Part shown: positions 43,001 through 50,886 of the stretch, one piece after another
Layout of the letters: each line of letters begins with the position of its first letter
Numbering within the stretch: the first letter of the stretch is position 1
Made by a program: the position numbers and the translations under genes
The notes under the pieces: model-generated
What the model was told of the DNA's origin: nothing
Databases searched by the model: none
What the model saw: the letters and a program-made list of their open reading frames with translations, nothing else
Source of the DNA: CAWDBV01 sp963800705
Lineage (GTDB): Bacteria > Actinomycetota > Thermoleophilia > Solirubrobacterales > 70-9
Assembly (NCBI GenBank): GCA_963800705.1
Contig: CAWDBV010000003.1
Span: 1 to 64,000, forward strand
DNA: 64,000 bases
Direction: 5' to 3'

Positions 43001-43616
43001 CGGTGCCGAGCAGCATTTTCCCTCCCTGAGGCAAGAGAGAGACCGAGGTCTGGATCGGGAGTGTGCGCCCGGCCTCCTTGAAGGCCTCGCGGGCGCCGAA
43101 GATCGCGGCCTTGACCTCGAGGATGTCCTGGGCGGTCTCGATGATGATCAAGTCGGCGCCGCCCGCGACCAGGCCCGTGGCCTGTTCGGCGAAGACCTCG
43201 ACCAGCTTCGCGAAGCTGATGTCGCCCAGGGTCGGATCGTCGCTGGCGGGCAGGAAGCCGGTCGGGCCGATCGACCCGGCGACGAAGCGCTCGTCGCCCG
43301 CGGCCTTGCGGGCGATCTCCGCGGCCTTGGTGTTGATCTCGAGCGTGTGCTCGCCGAGTCCCCACTCCTCGAGCTTGATGCGGCTGGCCTGGAAGGTGTC
43401 GGTCTCGAGCACCTCGGCGCCAGCGTCGAGCATCGAGGTGTGGACGCCCTCGATCACGTCGGGGCGGTTGAGGACGAGCGCCTCGTGGCACTTGCCCTCG
43501 AGCCCGCCGTAGTCCTCCTGGGTGAGGTCGAACTGCTCCAGGGTCGCCCCCATGCCGCCGTCGAAGACGACCACGCGTGAGCGCACGGCTGCGAGAAAGT
43601 CGCGTTCGCCTGCCAT
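40047..43616 (-). CDS. metH: Cobalamin-dependent methionine synthase
   Basis: A 1189-residue four-module enzyme. The homocysteine-binding barrel (about 1-320) starts VVVFDGGMGATLEQFDL and has zinc Cys residues in GLNCSTG and VGGCCGT. The pterin-binding barrel (about 335-610) starts TLVGERVNSQGSARAKELL. The B12 domain shows DVHDIGKSLVNTIL, whose His binds cobalt (near residue 729). The C-terminal activation domain binds S-adenosylmethionine (RYSWGYPACPDQSEHDKVW). It does the same job as convergent metE, and the two 3' ends overlap by 34 bp. Confidence 0.93.
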   Translation of the reverse strand: MAGERDFLAAVRSRVVVFDGGMGATLEQFDLTQEDYGGLEGKCHEALVLNRPDVIEGVHTSMLDAGAEVLETDTFQASRIKLEEWGLGEHTLEINTKAAEIARKAAGDERFVAGSIGPTGFLPASDDPTLGDISFAKLVEVFAEQATGLVAGGADLIIIETAQDILEVKAAIFGAREAFKEAGRTLPIQTSVSLLPQGGKMLLGTDIQSVLTTLDALDVQVIGLNCSTGPEDMRDAIRFLGEVSPLPIHCIPNAGLPLQGPDGETIFPEEPGPLAASLGEFVERYGVGIVGGCCGTTPDHIAAIGERVKGKTPDERPERGPVEVSSMMTSTPLAQEPAPTLVGERVNSQGSARAKELLLADDYDGLVQVAEDQVEGGAHVLDVCVALTERQDEDEQMGKVVERISLSQPSPIQIDSTEPEVIKAALEKIPGRAIVNSINLEAGRDKADVVVPLAVEHGAALIALTIDEVGMAKTAERKLEIANRIKEICCDEHGLDPEALIFDALTFTLTTGEEEWRPSAVETIEGIKAIKENIPGVKTSLGVSNVSFGVSPPARAALNSVFLHHAVEAGLDLAMVNPNHVKPYPEIPDEDREITDNLVFNRSDDALEKFIAHFESRDEDAEEEGEDPTGDMEPEEALHWHILRRKKDGVEDWIDRSVEKIGAVPTLNEVLLPAMKEVGDKFGAGELILPFVLQSAEVMKRAVAQLENYLERIEGHSKGKVVIATVFGDVHDIGKSLVNTILTNNGYTVVDLGKQVPIDTIISSAVDEKADAIGLSALLVSTSKQMPTCVAELHERGLEFPVLIGGAAINRDFGRRILYPKGKESDEIYEPGVFYCKDAFAGLDTMDELVDDEARAALVEKFRDEAKALREKGEKVDDGPPVDDDSVRSEVATDNPIPEPPFWGAKEIPVDLDDVYPYLDRHVLFKLHWGGRGKKGEEWRKIVEGDGDDEGFAPKLERMWKQQDYLNPKARLGYFPCASEGNELVVFDPNDDSVELERLVFPRQPKHDRICLADFYRPIGETSPGDRDVVALQGVTVGPEVTDLMAKLEADGEFAEQLFTHGLGVQAAEGLAEWLHSDVRSGLGIDTDQGRRYSWGYPACPDQSEHDKVWRLLDLEQIGMTLSGGHAVLPEQSTVAIVAHHPQAVYFGMKSGFIPEDKAPDELIAGTDRGGELPPEEDPQPVGTSSSRS

Positions 43617-43659
43617 CAGCGGATATTAGGCACGAATCGTCCCAGCTTGCGTAATGTGT

Positions 43660-43724
43660 TAACGAAGTTTTAGCCTTTCGTTAGCGGTTACTAGCATCCT
43701 GAGGTCTGACCGATTGAGCAATCG
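43660..43724. promoter_or_regulatory. Dyad-rich promoter region between metH and a small gene
   Basis: TAACGAA (43660-43666) and TTCGTTA (43677-43683) form a 7-bp inverted repeat, and CGATTG-AG-CAATCG (43711-43724) a perfect 6-bp one. The block is unusually AT-rich for this genome and lies in the 141-bp gap between the divergent metH and small-protein genes. I cannot assign a regulator or a known riboswitch. Confidence 0.45.
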
Positions 43725-43757
43725 TTCGCCATCGATTGGCGGACAAGGAGGGACGAG

Positions 43758-44069
43758 ATGAGCAAGAACGTCCGCGGGAAGCAAGTCGGCGGTCGGGAGC
43801 CGAAGGCGCTCCTGCTCACCGACGGCACGAGGTTGGCGTTGGAGCAGGACGACACCTCAGGCGGCGCCAATCGCTGGACCAGGGTCGGCGACAAGGAAGG
43901 CGTCGCCGAGCAGATCTCGGTCGCCCAGGCCGTGCGCCTGGCCGGCGAGGACCACGCCGACTACGTCACGGTCAGGACCCGTGCCGAGGTCGAGTGGCTG
44001 AACATCGTCGCCGAGTGGTACCGGGAGCAGGCCGACAGGCTTGCTGTCGATCTCGCCGGCGCCTACTAG
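43758..44069 (+). CDS. Small protein of unknown function
   Basis: A 103-residue soluble protein, MSKNVRGKQVGGREPKALLLTDGTRLALEQDDTSGG then ANRWTRVGDKEGVAEQISVAQAVRLAGEDHADYVTVRTRAEVEWLNIVAEWYREQ and a hydrophobic end. The first half looks beta-rich and the second helical. I do not recognise the family. An AAGGAGGGACG ribosome site precedes the ATG. It has its own dyad-rich upstream region and a terminator, so it is a single-gene unit. Confidence 0.65.
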   Translation: MSKNVRGKQVGGREPKALLLTDGTRLALEQDDTSGGANRWTRVGDKEGVAEQISVAQAVRLAGEDHADYVTVRTRAEVEWLNIVAEWYREQADRLAVDLAGAY

Positions 44070-44107
44070 AGCTTCTCCCCGAGTCAGGAAGTCAACCCGA
44101 GCACACC

Positions 44108-44141
44108 GAGGGGCGTCCCCATTGCGTGGGGGGCGCCCCTC
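44108..44141. terminator. Hairpin between convergent genes
   Basis: GAGGGGCG-T-CCCC and GGGGGG-CGCCCCTC form an imperfect stem of about 12 bp around ATTGCGT, between the small-protein stop and the convergent beta-helix gene stop. Weak T-tail (CGCTAGTTGTT). Confidence 0.5.
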
Positions 44142-44159
44142 GCTAGTTGTTGAGCCGCG

Positions 44160-46070
44160 CTAGCGCCGCCGCTTCTTGCGGCGCTTGCACTTGCGCTTCT
44201 TCTTGCCCTTCCGCTTCTTCGCCTTTTTGCACGTCCTGACGGCCATCGCAGGGGGCGCGGTTGCGGCGGGTGCGGCGGCTGCCGGCGTTGGAGTGATCGG
44301 CGCGGGGGATGGAGGCTGGAGCTCGTAGGCGCCCGCGTCACAAGCCCCGTTGACGGGCCGCGGAAGGCCGCGCTGATCGGCGGTCAGCGCCATCAGGTCG
44401 GCGTCGACACAGCTGGCCGGGCCACGGTCGACCGCGAGGCTGCCGGTGGGAAGCGCGGCGGTCTGGATCACGGACTGGAGCCCGGGCGGGCCCGCGAGTC
44501 GGCCGCCGTTATCGGCGAGCGGCAGCGCCCCCGACGGCGTGTCCTGGAGATCGGTCGGCTGCATAAGCCCGCAGCTATTGCCCGCGGTTACGTTGTGCCC
44601 GCCGCTCGTAAAGGCGCCTGAGCAGTCGCCGTCCGGGTTATCACCCTCGATCAGCGACCCGCGGATCGTCGGGTCGGGTACGCCGCCGAAGTAATTCACC
44701 TGGTCCCCGGAGCTGAGTAGATCGGTCAGGTCGTTGTCGAGCAGAGTCACGCGCGCGAGGGTTCCGCCGCCGCCGAGGTCGAGGATGCCGCCCCCGAAGG
44801 TCGCGGCGGTGTTGTTCGCGATCGTGCTGTTTGAGATGTTGAGCGGCTGCACGCCGCCGTCCCAGATCCCGCCGCCGTTCGCAGGATCGTCGGTCGGCAC
44901 CGCGTGGTTGTCGGCGATCGTGCTGTCACGGATCGTCAGCACGCCTTCGCTGTAGATCCCGCCGCCGTTGGGCTTGTCCTCAGTCACCAACGCGGTCGCG
45001 TCGTTTCCGGTCACGGCGCTGCGGGTGAGCCTCACCGTCACGCCGCTCCCGATCCGCAGCCCGCCGCCCTCGGCATCGGGGAACCCGGCAACGCCAATGG
45101 TCGTGACGGTGTTGTCGCTGATCACCGTGTCCTCGATGTCAGCCGTGCCCACGCCGATGCTGAGGCCACCGCCGAGCAGCGTCGCGTCGTTGTCGTGGAT
45201 CAGCGAGCTCTCGATTGTGATCGCGTCGGTCGGGTTGGACATGAAGAAGCTCATGCCACCCGCCAAGGATGCTGCGCCGTTGTCGGTGATCCGCGAGCCG
45301 GAGACTGTGGCCGTGGCCGCCGCCGACGGTGAGACCCGGGCGCCGGCGGCGCCACCGGCGGCTTCGTTGTTCTGCAGGCGGCTGTTCGCGAGCATGAAAT
45401 TGCCGGTCCCCTCGTGCAGCAAACCTCCCCCGATGCTCGTGGTCGTTTCGTTCGCCGACACCGAGCTGCCGGTGATCGTCAGGCTGCCGGCATCAGATGC
45501 CGTGGCGATGCCGCCGACGGCTACCGCCATGTTGGAAACGACGACGGCGTTGGATAGGACCAGGTTGGCGCCGTCGGCGGCGTAGATCCCGCCTCCAGGC
45601 GACCCCGCCGGCCCGAGGCCGTTGCGGACGGTCAGGTCCTGGACGGTCGCCTGGCCGGCGTTCCGGACGTGGAGAACGCGGTCGTCGTTCGCGTCGGCGT
45701 CGGCACGATTCGCATCGATGAAGGTCAATGCGGGCGCCAGCCCGTCGATCACAACGTCGCCGCAGGTCAGACAGACGTCGAGGTCGCCCGTGGCATTCAT
45801 CTCCTCCCCAGCGGCGCCGTTGATCGTATAGACGCCCCCGCCGAGCACGATCGTGTCGGTGGACCCGGCCTGGCCGTCGGTGCAGTCGGCGTTCGCGTCG
45901 AGGTTGTTGTTGTTGGCGGAGTTGACGGCCTCGCGCAGCGTGCAGTCGCCGTTGCCCGGGGCGACGAGCTCGGATGTGGTCCCAACCGTGATCGTCGCGG
46001 CGTTCGCCGGCGCCGCGACGAGCAGCGAGACGGCGACGGTCGCCCCGAGCCCGATGATCTTGCGTGCCAT
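44160..46070 (-). CDS. Secreted CSLREA/right-handed beta-helix protein with Lys-Cys tail
   Basis: A 636-residue exported protein. Signal peptide MARKIIGLGATVAVSLLVAAPANA is followed by a CSLREA-type motif, CTLREAVNSANNNN, at the head of many secreted parallel beta-helix proteins. The body has repeated GGGI/GGGL turns and SNSTIANNTA-like coils (about residues 150-480). It closes with a choice-of-anchor-like segment, ADQRGLPRPVNGACDAGAYEL. After a Pro/Ala linker the end is CKKAKKRKGKKKRKCKRRKKRRR, a basic two-Cys tail. The ATG at 46070 follows GAGGTAGGA. Probably a cell-surface adhesin or polysaccharide-binding protein. Confidence 0.82.
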   Translation of the reverse strand: MARKIIGLGATVAVSLLVAAPANAATITVGTTSELVAPGNGDCTLREAVNSANNNNLDANADCTDGQAGSTDTIVLGGGVYTINGAAGEEMNATGDLDVCLTCGDVVIDGLAPALTFIDANRADADANDDRVLHVRNAGQATVQDLTVRNGLGPAGSPGGGIYAADGANLVLSNAVVVSNMAVAVGGIATASDAGSLTITGSSVSANETTTSIGGGLLHEGTGNFMLANSRLQNNEAAGGAAGARVSPSAAATATVSGSRITDNGAASLAGGMSFFMSNPTDAITIESSLIHDNDATLLGGGLSIGVGTADIEDTVISDNTVTTIGVAGFPDAEGGGLRIGSGVTVRLTRSAVTGNDATALVTEDKPNGGGIYSEGVLTIRDSTIADNHAVPTDDPANGGGIWDGGVQPLNISNSTIANNTAATFGGGILDLGGGGTLARVTLLDNDLTDLLSSGDQVNYFGGVPDPTIRGSLIEGDNPDGDCSGAFTSGGHNVTAGNSCGLMQPTDLQDTPSGALPLADNGGRLAGPPGLQSVIQTAALPTGSLAVDRGPASCVDADLMALTADQRGLPRPVNGACDAGAYELQPPSPAPITPTPAAAAPAATAPPAMAVRTCKKAKKRKGKKKRKCKRRKKRRR

Positions 46071-46143
46071 TCCTACCTCGCTCCCTTTTGCCATCAGGGC
46101 ACAAGCTACTCCTCTGAACGGGGGCGGATGTGCGTTCCCTCAC

Positions 46144-46985
46144 CTAAAGCCCGTGGTGGGGCCACTCGGGCTTCTCGCCGCGCTTGAAGGCTCCGGCGCC
46201 GATCGCGTGCGAGTCGCGGCGCATGAACATCGACAGCGTTGCCTCGAGCTCCTGGCGCAGCTGCTCCTCGTAGGTGCGGCCGACGTTGCGGACCATCGTT
46301 TCCTTGTCGGAGCGGATCGCGCCCTGCGGCAGCTCGGCGATTTCGCGGGCTAGCTCGAGCGCCCGCTCGAGCGCCTTGCCCTGGGGAACGACCTCGTTGG
46401 CGAGCCCGATCCGCAGCGCCTCTTCGGCGTCCACGGGGCGGCCGGTGATGATCATCTCCATCGCCTTCGCGTAGCCGACGACCATCGGCAGCCGCACGGT
46501 CATCCCGTCGCCGGCGACGATGTTCCAGCGCCGCTCGAGCGCCCCGAAGACCGCGTTCTCGGCGACGATCCGGATGTCGGCGAGCAGCGCGTTCTCGAGC
46601 CCGGCGGCGACCGCCCAGCCGTTGATCGCCGCGATCACCGGCTTGAAGACGTCGACGCGGCGGGTGTAGCCGCAGTCGCCGGGCGAGTTCCAGACGTGGT
46701 TGCGAAAGCCGTCGTAGCCCTCCTTGTAGCCCTGGTCGCCGATCGCCCCGAGCCCCTTCTCACCTAGCTCGGCGGCGTCAGCGAGGTCCCAGCCGGCGCA
46801 GAAGGCGTCGCCTGAGCCGGTGATCACGAGCACGAACGGTCGTCGTCGTCGCGGAACCGCTGCCAGGCATCGTGGAGCTCGGCGTTCATCTCGCGGCTGA
46901 CCGCGTTGCGCTGCTCGGGGCGGTCGTAGGTGAGGACGGCGACGTGGCCGTCGAGCTCGTACTTGAGGTTCTTGTAGTCGGCCAA
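46144..46985 (-). pseudogene. Enoyl-CoA hydratase (crotonase) broken by a one-base frameshift
   Basis: The N-terminal part reads LADYKNLKYELDGHVAVLTYDRPEQRNAVSREMNAELHDAWQRFRDDDD from a TTG at 46985, then hits a stop. The rest continues in another frame as PFVLVITGSGDAFCAGWDLADAAEL and GWAVAAGLENALLADIRIVAENAVFGALERRWNI to KPEWPHHGL. Both parts align end to end with crotonases. The break falls in a (GAC)n run near 46839-46851, where one extra or missing base restores the frame. It lies 6 bp after the aldehyde dehydrogenase stop and would form an operon with it. Sequencing error or true pseudogene. Confidence 0.8.
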
Positions 46986-46991
46986 CCGGCG

Positions 46992-48560
46992 TCAGCGGCC
47001 GAAGCGCCGGCGCCCGCGGCCGTTGAAGAAGCGGCCGATCCTGCTCATCTGCTTGGCGCGCTTCTCGGTGAACGGGAAGTAGTAGGGCTCGCGCTTGCCG
47101 CCGAAGCGGGTGATCACCAGCGATTCGGGGCGCACGTACTTCTTGATCCCGTGCTCGCCGTGGCGAGAGCCGATTCCGGAGTCCTTCCAGCCGCCCATCG
47201 GCACGTCGGTGGCGAGGAAGCTGACGAGGACGTCGTTGACGTTCATCGAGCCCGACTCGACCAGGCGGGCGACGCGCTCGGCCTCGCGCTTGGGCCCGAA
47301 CACGTTGCCTGAGAGACCGTGGCGCGAGGAGTTGGTGATCCGGATCGCCTCGTCGGCGTCCTTGAAACGGCGCACCCCGACCACGGGACCGAATGTCTCC
47401 TCCTGCGAGAACTTCATCGAGTCGTCGACGCCGGCGAGAATCGTCGGCGGATACCACTGCCCCGGCCCCTCGCCGCGCTCGCCGCCGGTCAGCACCTCGG
47501 CGCCCTTCTGGCGTGCGTCCTTGACGTGGTCGTCGACCTTCTCGACCTGGGGCGGGAAGGTCATCGCGCCGAGCTCGGCGCCGAACTCCTCGCCGTCGAT
47601 CCGCTGGTTGAGCGTCGAGACCTCTTTGGTGAGGCGATCGACGAACTCGTCGTAGATCGAGTCCTGGACCAGCAGGCGCTCGACCGAGGTGCAGGCCTGG
47701 CCGGTGTTGGTGAAGGCGCCGAAAGTGGCCGCGTTCACCGCTCGGTCCATGTTGGCGCCCTCGAGGACGATCATCGAGTCGTTGCCGCCGAGCTCGAGGC
47801 TGACCGGGGTCAGGTTCTCGGCCGCGCGCTGCATCACCTTCTTGCCGGTTACATCCGAGCCGGTGAACTGGACGAAGTCGACGTTGTCGACCAGAGCGCC
47901 GCCGGTCTCGCCGGCGCCGTTGATGACATCTAGTACGTCGGGAGCGCCGATCTCCTTCTTCCACGCTTCGACGATCTCGTTGAGACCGAGCGGCGTCTCC
48001 TCGGAGGGCTTGATGACGACCGCGCAGCCGGCGATCAGCGCCGGGATCGCGTCGCCGAGCGAGAGGATGAGCGGGAAGTTCCAGGGGCTGATCACGCCGA
48101 CGACCGGGAACGGGCGGTGCTGGACGACGAGCTTCTTGGAGGCGAATACCGGGGAGTGGGGGCGGATCTTCTTGTCGCCGACGAACTTCCTTGCCTTCTT
48201 GCCGTAGAAGTTGACTACGTCGGCGAGGTATGGGACCTCGCTCGCCGCCTGGGCGCGGACCTTGCCGGTCTCGGACTGCATCGTGTCGGCTACCTGGCCC
48301 TCGTGATCGAGCAGCCAGTCGCGGAGCTTCTCGAGCCAATGGACGCGGCCCCTGATGCCGGTTCCCTCCCAGTCGGGCTGGTTGGCGCGCACGCGCGCCA
48401 CGGTCTCGGCGACCTTGTCGGGGCCGTCGGTGGGGAGGCTGCCGACCACCTCGCCCGTCGCCGGGCTCAGCACGTCGAAGGTTTCGCCTGACGCGCCCGC
48501 TCCGTTGCCGCTCGCGGTCGTCGCTTCGGTCGCCTCGGTGGTCTCGGTTTCCAGCGCCAT
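46992..48560 (-). CDS. NAD(P)-dependent aldehyde dehydrogenase
   Basis: A 522-residue ALDH-superfamily enzyme. VVGVISPWNFPLILSLGDAIPALIAGCAVVIKPSEETPL binds the cofactor, LTPVSLELGGNDSMIVLEGANMD holds the general-base Glu, and FTNTGQACTSVERLLVQ the catalytic Cys. EETFGPVVGVRRF and NVNDVLVSFLATDVPMGGWKDSG follow. The C-terminal 25 residues (FNGRGRRRFGR) are a basic extension. The substrate is likely an aliphatic or semialdehyde, not resolved. It precedes the crotonase and is divergent from the ammonium transporter. Confidence 0.9.
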   Translation of the reverse strand: MALETETTEATEATTASGNGAGASGETFDVLSPATGEVVGSLPTDGPDKVAETVARVRANQPDWEGTGIRGRVHWLEKLRDWLLDHEGQVADTMQSETGKVRAQAASEVPYLADVVNFYGKKARKFVGDKKIRPHSPVFASKKLVVQHRPFPVVGVISPWNFPLILSLGDAIPALIAGCAVVIKPSEETPLGLNEIVEAWKKEIGAPDVLDVINGAGETGGALVDNVDFVQFTGSDVTGKKVMQRAAENLTPVSLELGGNDSMIVLEGANMDRAVNAATFGAFTNTGQACTSVERLLVQDSIYDEFVDRLTKEVSTLNQRIDGEEFGAELGAMTFPPQVEKVDDHVKDARQKGAEVLTGGERGEGPGQWYPPTILAGVDDSMKFSQEETFGPVVGVRRFKDADEAIRITNSSRHGLSGNVFGPKREAERVARLVESGSMNVNDVLVSFLATDVPMGGWKDSGIGSRHGEHGIKKYVRPESLVITRFGGKREPYYFPFTEKRAKQMSRIGRFFNGRGRRRFGR

Positions 48561-48809
48561 GTCGCCCCTTCTCCTCGGTAGTCGGTGCGGTCAAGACTAC
48601 TCCCCGCGCACAGATCCTGGCTGACTGGCCAGGTTCTCGTGCCGATCGGCACTCGCGGGGGCGGAGCCCGATGCGGAGAAAAGCGCCGCGGCCATTTTCG
48701 ACAGTGGTCTAAAGACCCGTCGCGCGCCCGCCCGTACCTTGACCGCGATGTGTAAACCGCGACCGTCGGTGGCGTATTGCCTCGGCGGGCATGGAAAGGA
48801 AGCAACGAA
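48561..48809. other. Divergent intergenic region between aldehyde dehydrogenase and amt
   Basis: A 249-bp gap holding the promoters of both genes. I see two dyads: CCTGG...CCAGG (48616-48633) and GGTCT-AA-AGACC (48706-48717). I do not find a convincing GlnR-type nitrogen box. No small gene is supported here. Confidence 0.4.
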
Positions 48810-50351
48810 ATGAAGCGGAAGTTCCTTTGGGCGGCTCCGCTGGTTGTGGCGCTATTGCTGTTCGTCGCGCCCAGCGCGCTCGCCTCCTCAAACGACCTGG
48901 AGCTCGCCATCGACGGCAATCTCTCGGAGACGGTGGGGATCAACTCGCTGTGGGTGATCCTGGCTGCCTGCCTTGTGATGTTCATGCAGGCCGGCTTCGC
49001 GTTTCTGGAGATCGGCTTCTCGCGCGGCAAGAACGCGGGAACCGTGGTGGCGAAGATCCTCACCAACTTCTCGATCGCCGCGCTTGCATGGTGGGCGGTC
49101 GGGTTCATGATCGCGTTCTCGGGTCCGGTCGACAGCATCATCGGACACCAGGGCGGCGCTTTCCTCACCAACCTCGGTCCCGCTACGGAGACCGCTGAGG
49201 GGTTGACCACGTTCAGCCCCAATTTCCCGGTGATGTCGCTTTCGGACGCGACGATTGAGTCGAAGTTCTTCTTCCAGTTCGTCTTCTGCGCTGTGTCGCT
49301 GGCGATTGTCTGGGGGACGACGCTCGAACGGATCAAGTTCGGCGTCTACATCATCTATTCGGCGATTTTCGCCAGCCTCATCTACCCGATCGGGGCGCAC
49401 GCCGTGTTCGGCGGCGGCTTCCTGCAGACAGGCGACTGGCTCGGTACGGGCATCGTCGGGATGCAGGACTTCGCCGGCTCGACCGCGGTCCACCTGATCG
49501 GGGCAACCGGTGCCCTCGCGGCGCTGCTGCTGCTCGGTCCGCGGCGGGGCAAGTACGGCCCCGATGGTTCGCCGCGGGCGATACCGGGCCACAGCATGCC
49601 GCTGTTCGGCCTCGGTGTCCTGATCCTCTGGCTCGGCTGGTTCGGGTTCAACCCCGGCTCGACGCTGAACGCGCTCGATGGCCGATTCCCGGAGATCCTG
49701 ATGATCACCAACCTCGCCGCTGCGGCGGGTGTGCTGTTCGCGATCATGACTGCCTACGCAAAGACGAGGGCGATCGACATCGGAATGGCAGGTAACGGCG
49801 CGATCGCCGCACTGGTGGCGATCACGGCACCATCGGGTTACGTCGAGGCCTGGGCGGCGCCGATCATCGGCGCGGTCGCGGGCGTGATCGTCGTGCTCGG
49901 CGTCTATGCAATCGACAAGTACATCGACGACCCAGTCGGTGCGCTCTCCGCGCACGGCCTGGCCGGCATCTGGGGAACGATCTCTTGCGGGATCTTCACC
50001 GCGCCGCGCCTCGCCGAGTACAACGCGTTCGGCGATCCCGCCGGAGGCCTCTGGTACTCCGGCAGCTTCGACCAGCTGATCGCTCAGGTGGCCGGAGTAG
50101 CAATCGCATTCACGTTCGTCTTCATCATGAGTTTCACCACGTTCTGGGTGATCAAGAAGACGTACGGCCTGCGTGTCACTCCCGAAGAGGAGGACGCTGG
50201 AATGGACATCTCCGAGCACGGGATGTACGGATATCCCGAGCAGTTCATTCCCTCACCCGAGTACCCGGGTGCCGCGAGCGGTCCGCTGCCGCGTGGCAAG
50301 CCGGCCATCAACAGTTCAACCAAGCCGGCCGACGCGCCGACGAAGGCCTGA
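48810..50351 (+). CDS. amt: Ammonium transporter (Amt/Mep/Rh family)
   Basis: A 513-residue transporter with signal-like N-terminus (MKRKFLWAAPLVVALLLFVAPSALA) and 11 transmembrane helices. Family motifs include FMQAGFAFLEIGFSRGKNAGTVVAKIL, DFAGSTAVHLIGATGALAALLLLGPR with the first pore His, and LSAHGLAGIWGTISCGIF with the second. The cytoplasmic tail ends in about 60 polar residues. It carries NH4+/NH3 into the cell. PII follows 13 bp later, the usual amt-glnK pairing in which PII plugs the channel in nitrogen excess. Confidence 0.94.
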   Translation: MKRKFLWAAPLVVALLLFVAPSALASSNDLELAIDGNLSETVGINSLWVILAACLVMFMQAGFAFLEIGFSRGKNAGTVVAKILTNFSIAALAWWAVGFMIAFSGPVDSIIGHQGGAFLTNLGPATETAEGLTTFSPNFPVMSLSDATIESKFFFQFVFCAVSLAIVWGTTLERIKFGVYIIYSAIFASLIYPIGAHAVFGGGFLQTGDWLGTGIVGMQDFAGSTAVHLIGATGALAALLLLGPRRGKYGPDGSPRAIPGHSMPLFGLGVLILWLGWFGFNPGSTLNALDGRFPEILMITNLAAAAGVLFAIMTAYAKTRAIDIGMAGNGAIAALVAITAPSGYVEAWAAPIIGAVAGVIVVLGVYAIDKYIDDPVGALSAHGLAGIWGTISCGIFTAPRLAEYNAFGDPAGGLWYSGSFDQLIAQVAGVAIAFTFVFIMSFTTFWVIKKTYGLRVTPEEEDAGMDISEHGMYGYPEQFIPSPEYPGAASGPLPRGKPAINSSTKPADAPTKA

Positions 50352-50364
50352 GGGGGTGAACTAG

Positions 50365-50733
50365 GTGAAGAAGATAGAAGCGTTCATCCGTCACGAGGCG
50401 TTCGAGCCGATCCGGACCGAGCTGCTCGAGAAGGGCATTCCGTCCCTCACGATCAGCGAAGTGAAGGGGTCCGGGCGGCAGAAGGGCGTCGTCGAGACAT
50501 ATCGCGGCTCGACGCTTACGGTCAACGTTCGGCCGAAGCTGAAGATCGAGTGCGTGGTGGATGACAAGGAAAAGGGTCTCGTCGTTGAGACCGTCCTCAA
50601 GCACGCCCGTACGGGCGAGGTCGGCGACGGCAAGATCTTCGTCCTACCGGTCGAGGAGGCGATTCGCATCCGCACCGGTGAAGAGGGCGATTCGGTGCTC
50701 CAGTCTCACAGCGAGGAGGAGATCCCCGCCTAA
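50365..50733 (+). CDS. Nitrogen regulatory protein PII lacking the T-loop Tyr51
   Basis: A 122-residue PII (GlnB/GlnK) trimer subunit. MKKIEAFIRHEAFEPIRTELLEKGIPSLTISEVKGSGRQKG is the core; RTGEVGDGKIFVLPVEEAIRIRTGEEG is the B- and C-loop ATP/2-oxoglutarate site. The T-loop reads ETYRGSTLTVNVRPK; by alignment with E. coli GlnB, residue 51, the uridylylated or adenylylated Tyr, is Leu. Regulation by covalent modification at that site is thus not possible. The GTG start follows amt by 13 bp; glnA lies downstream after a terminator. Confidence 0.92.
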   Translation: MKKIEAFIRHEAFEPIRTELLEKGIPSLTISEVKGSGRQKGVVETYRGSTLTVNVRPKLKIECVVDDKEKGLVVETVLKHARTGEVGDGKIFVLPVEEAIRIRTGEEGDSVLQSHSEEEIPA

Positions 50734-50765
50734 AGGGCTCGAGAGCACCGCATGTCTGGCTCGCG

Positions 50766-50810
50766 CGGCCGGGGCCGCTCCCAAGGGAGCGGCTCCGGCC
50801 GTCGTGTTTT
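50766..50810 (+). terminator. Long hairpin between PII and glnA
   Basis: CGGCCGGGGCCGCTCCC and GGGAGCGGCTCCGGCCG are 17-bp arms with one wobble around an AA loop, followed by TCGTGTTTT. It should end most amt-PII transcription, so glnA probably has its own promoter in the 80 bp after it. Confidence 0.8.
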
Positions 50811-50886
50811 CGGGATCGGCTCGACCCCGGCGGTGAAAAAACGAAACACTCACGCCACCCGCAAGCAACAAAGGAGCCGGAGAGCG

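Noticed and set aside
46986..48594. A single 816-residue crotonase fusion read in one frame
   Set aside because: The upstream part is an Arg-rich shadow of the aldehyde dehydrogenase; only the C-terminal crotonase part is real.
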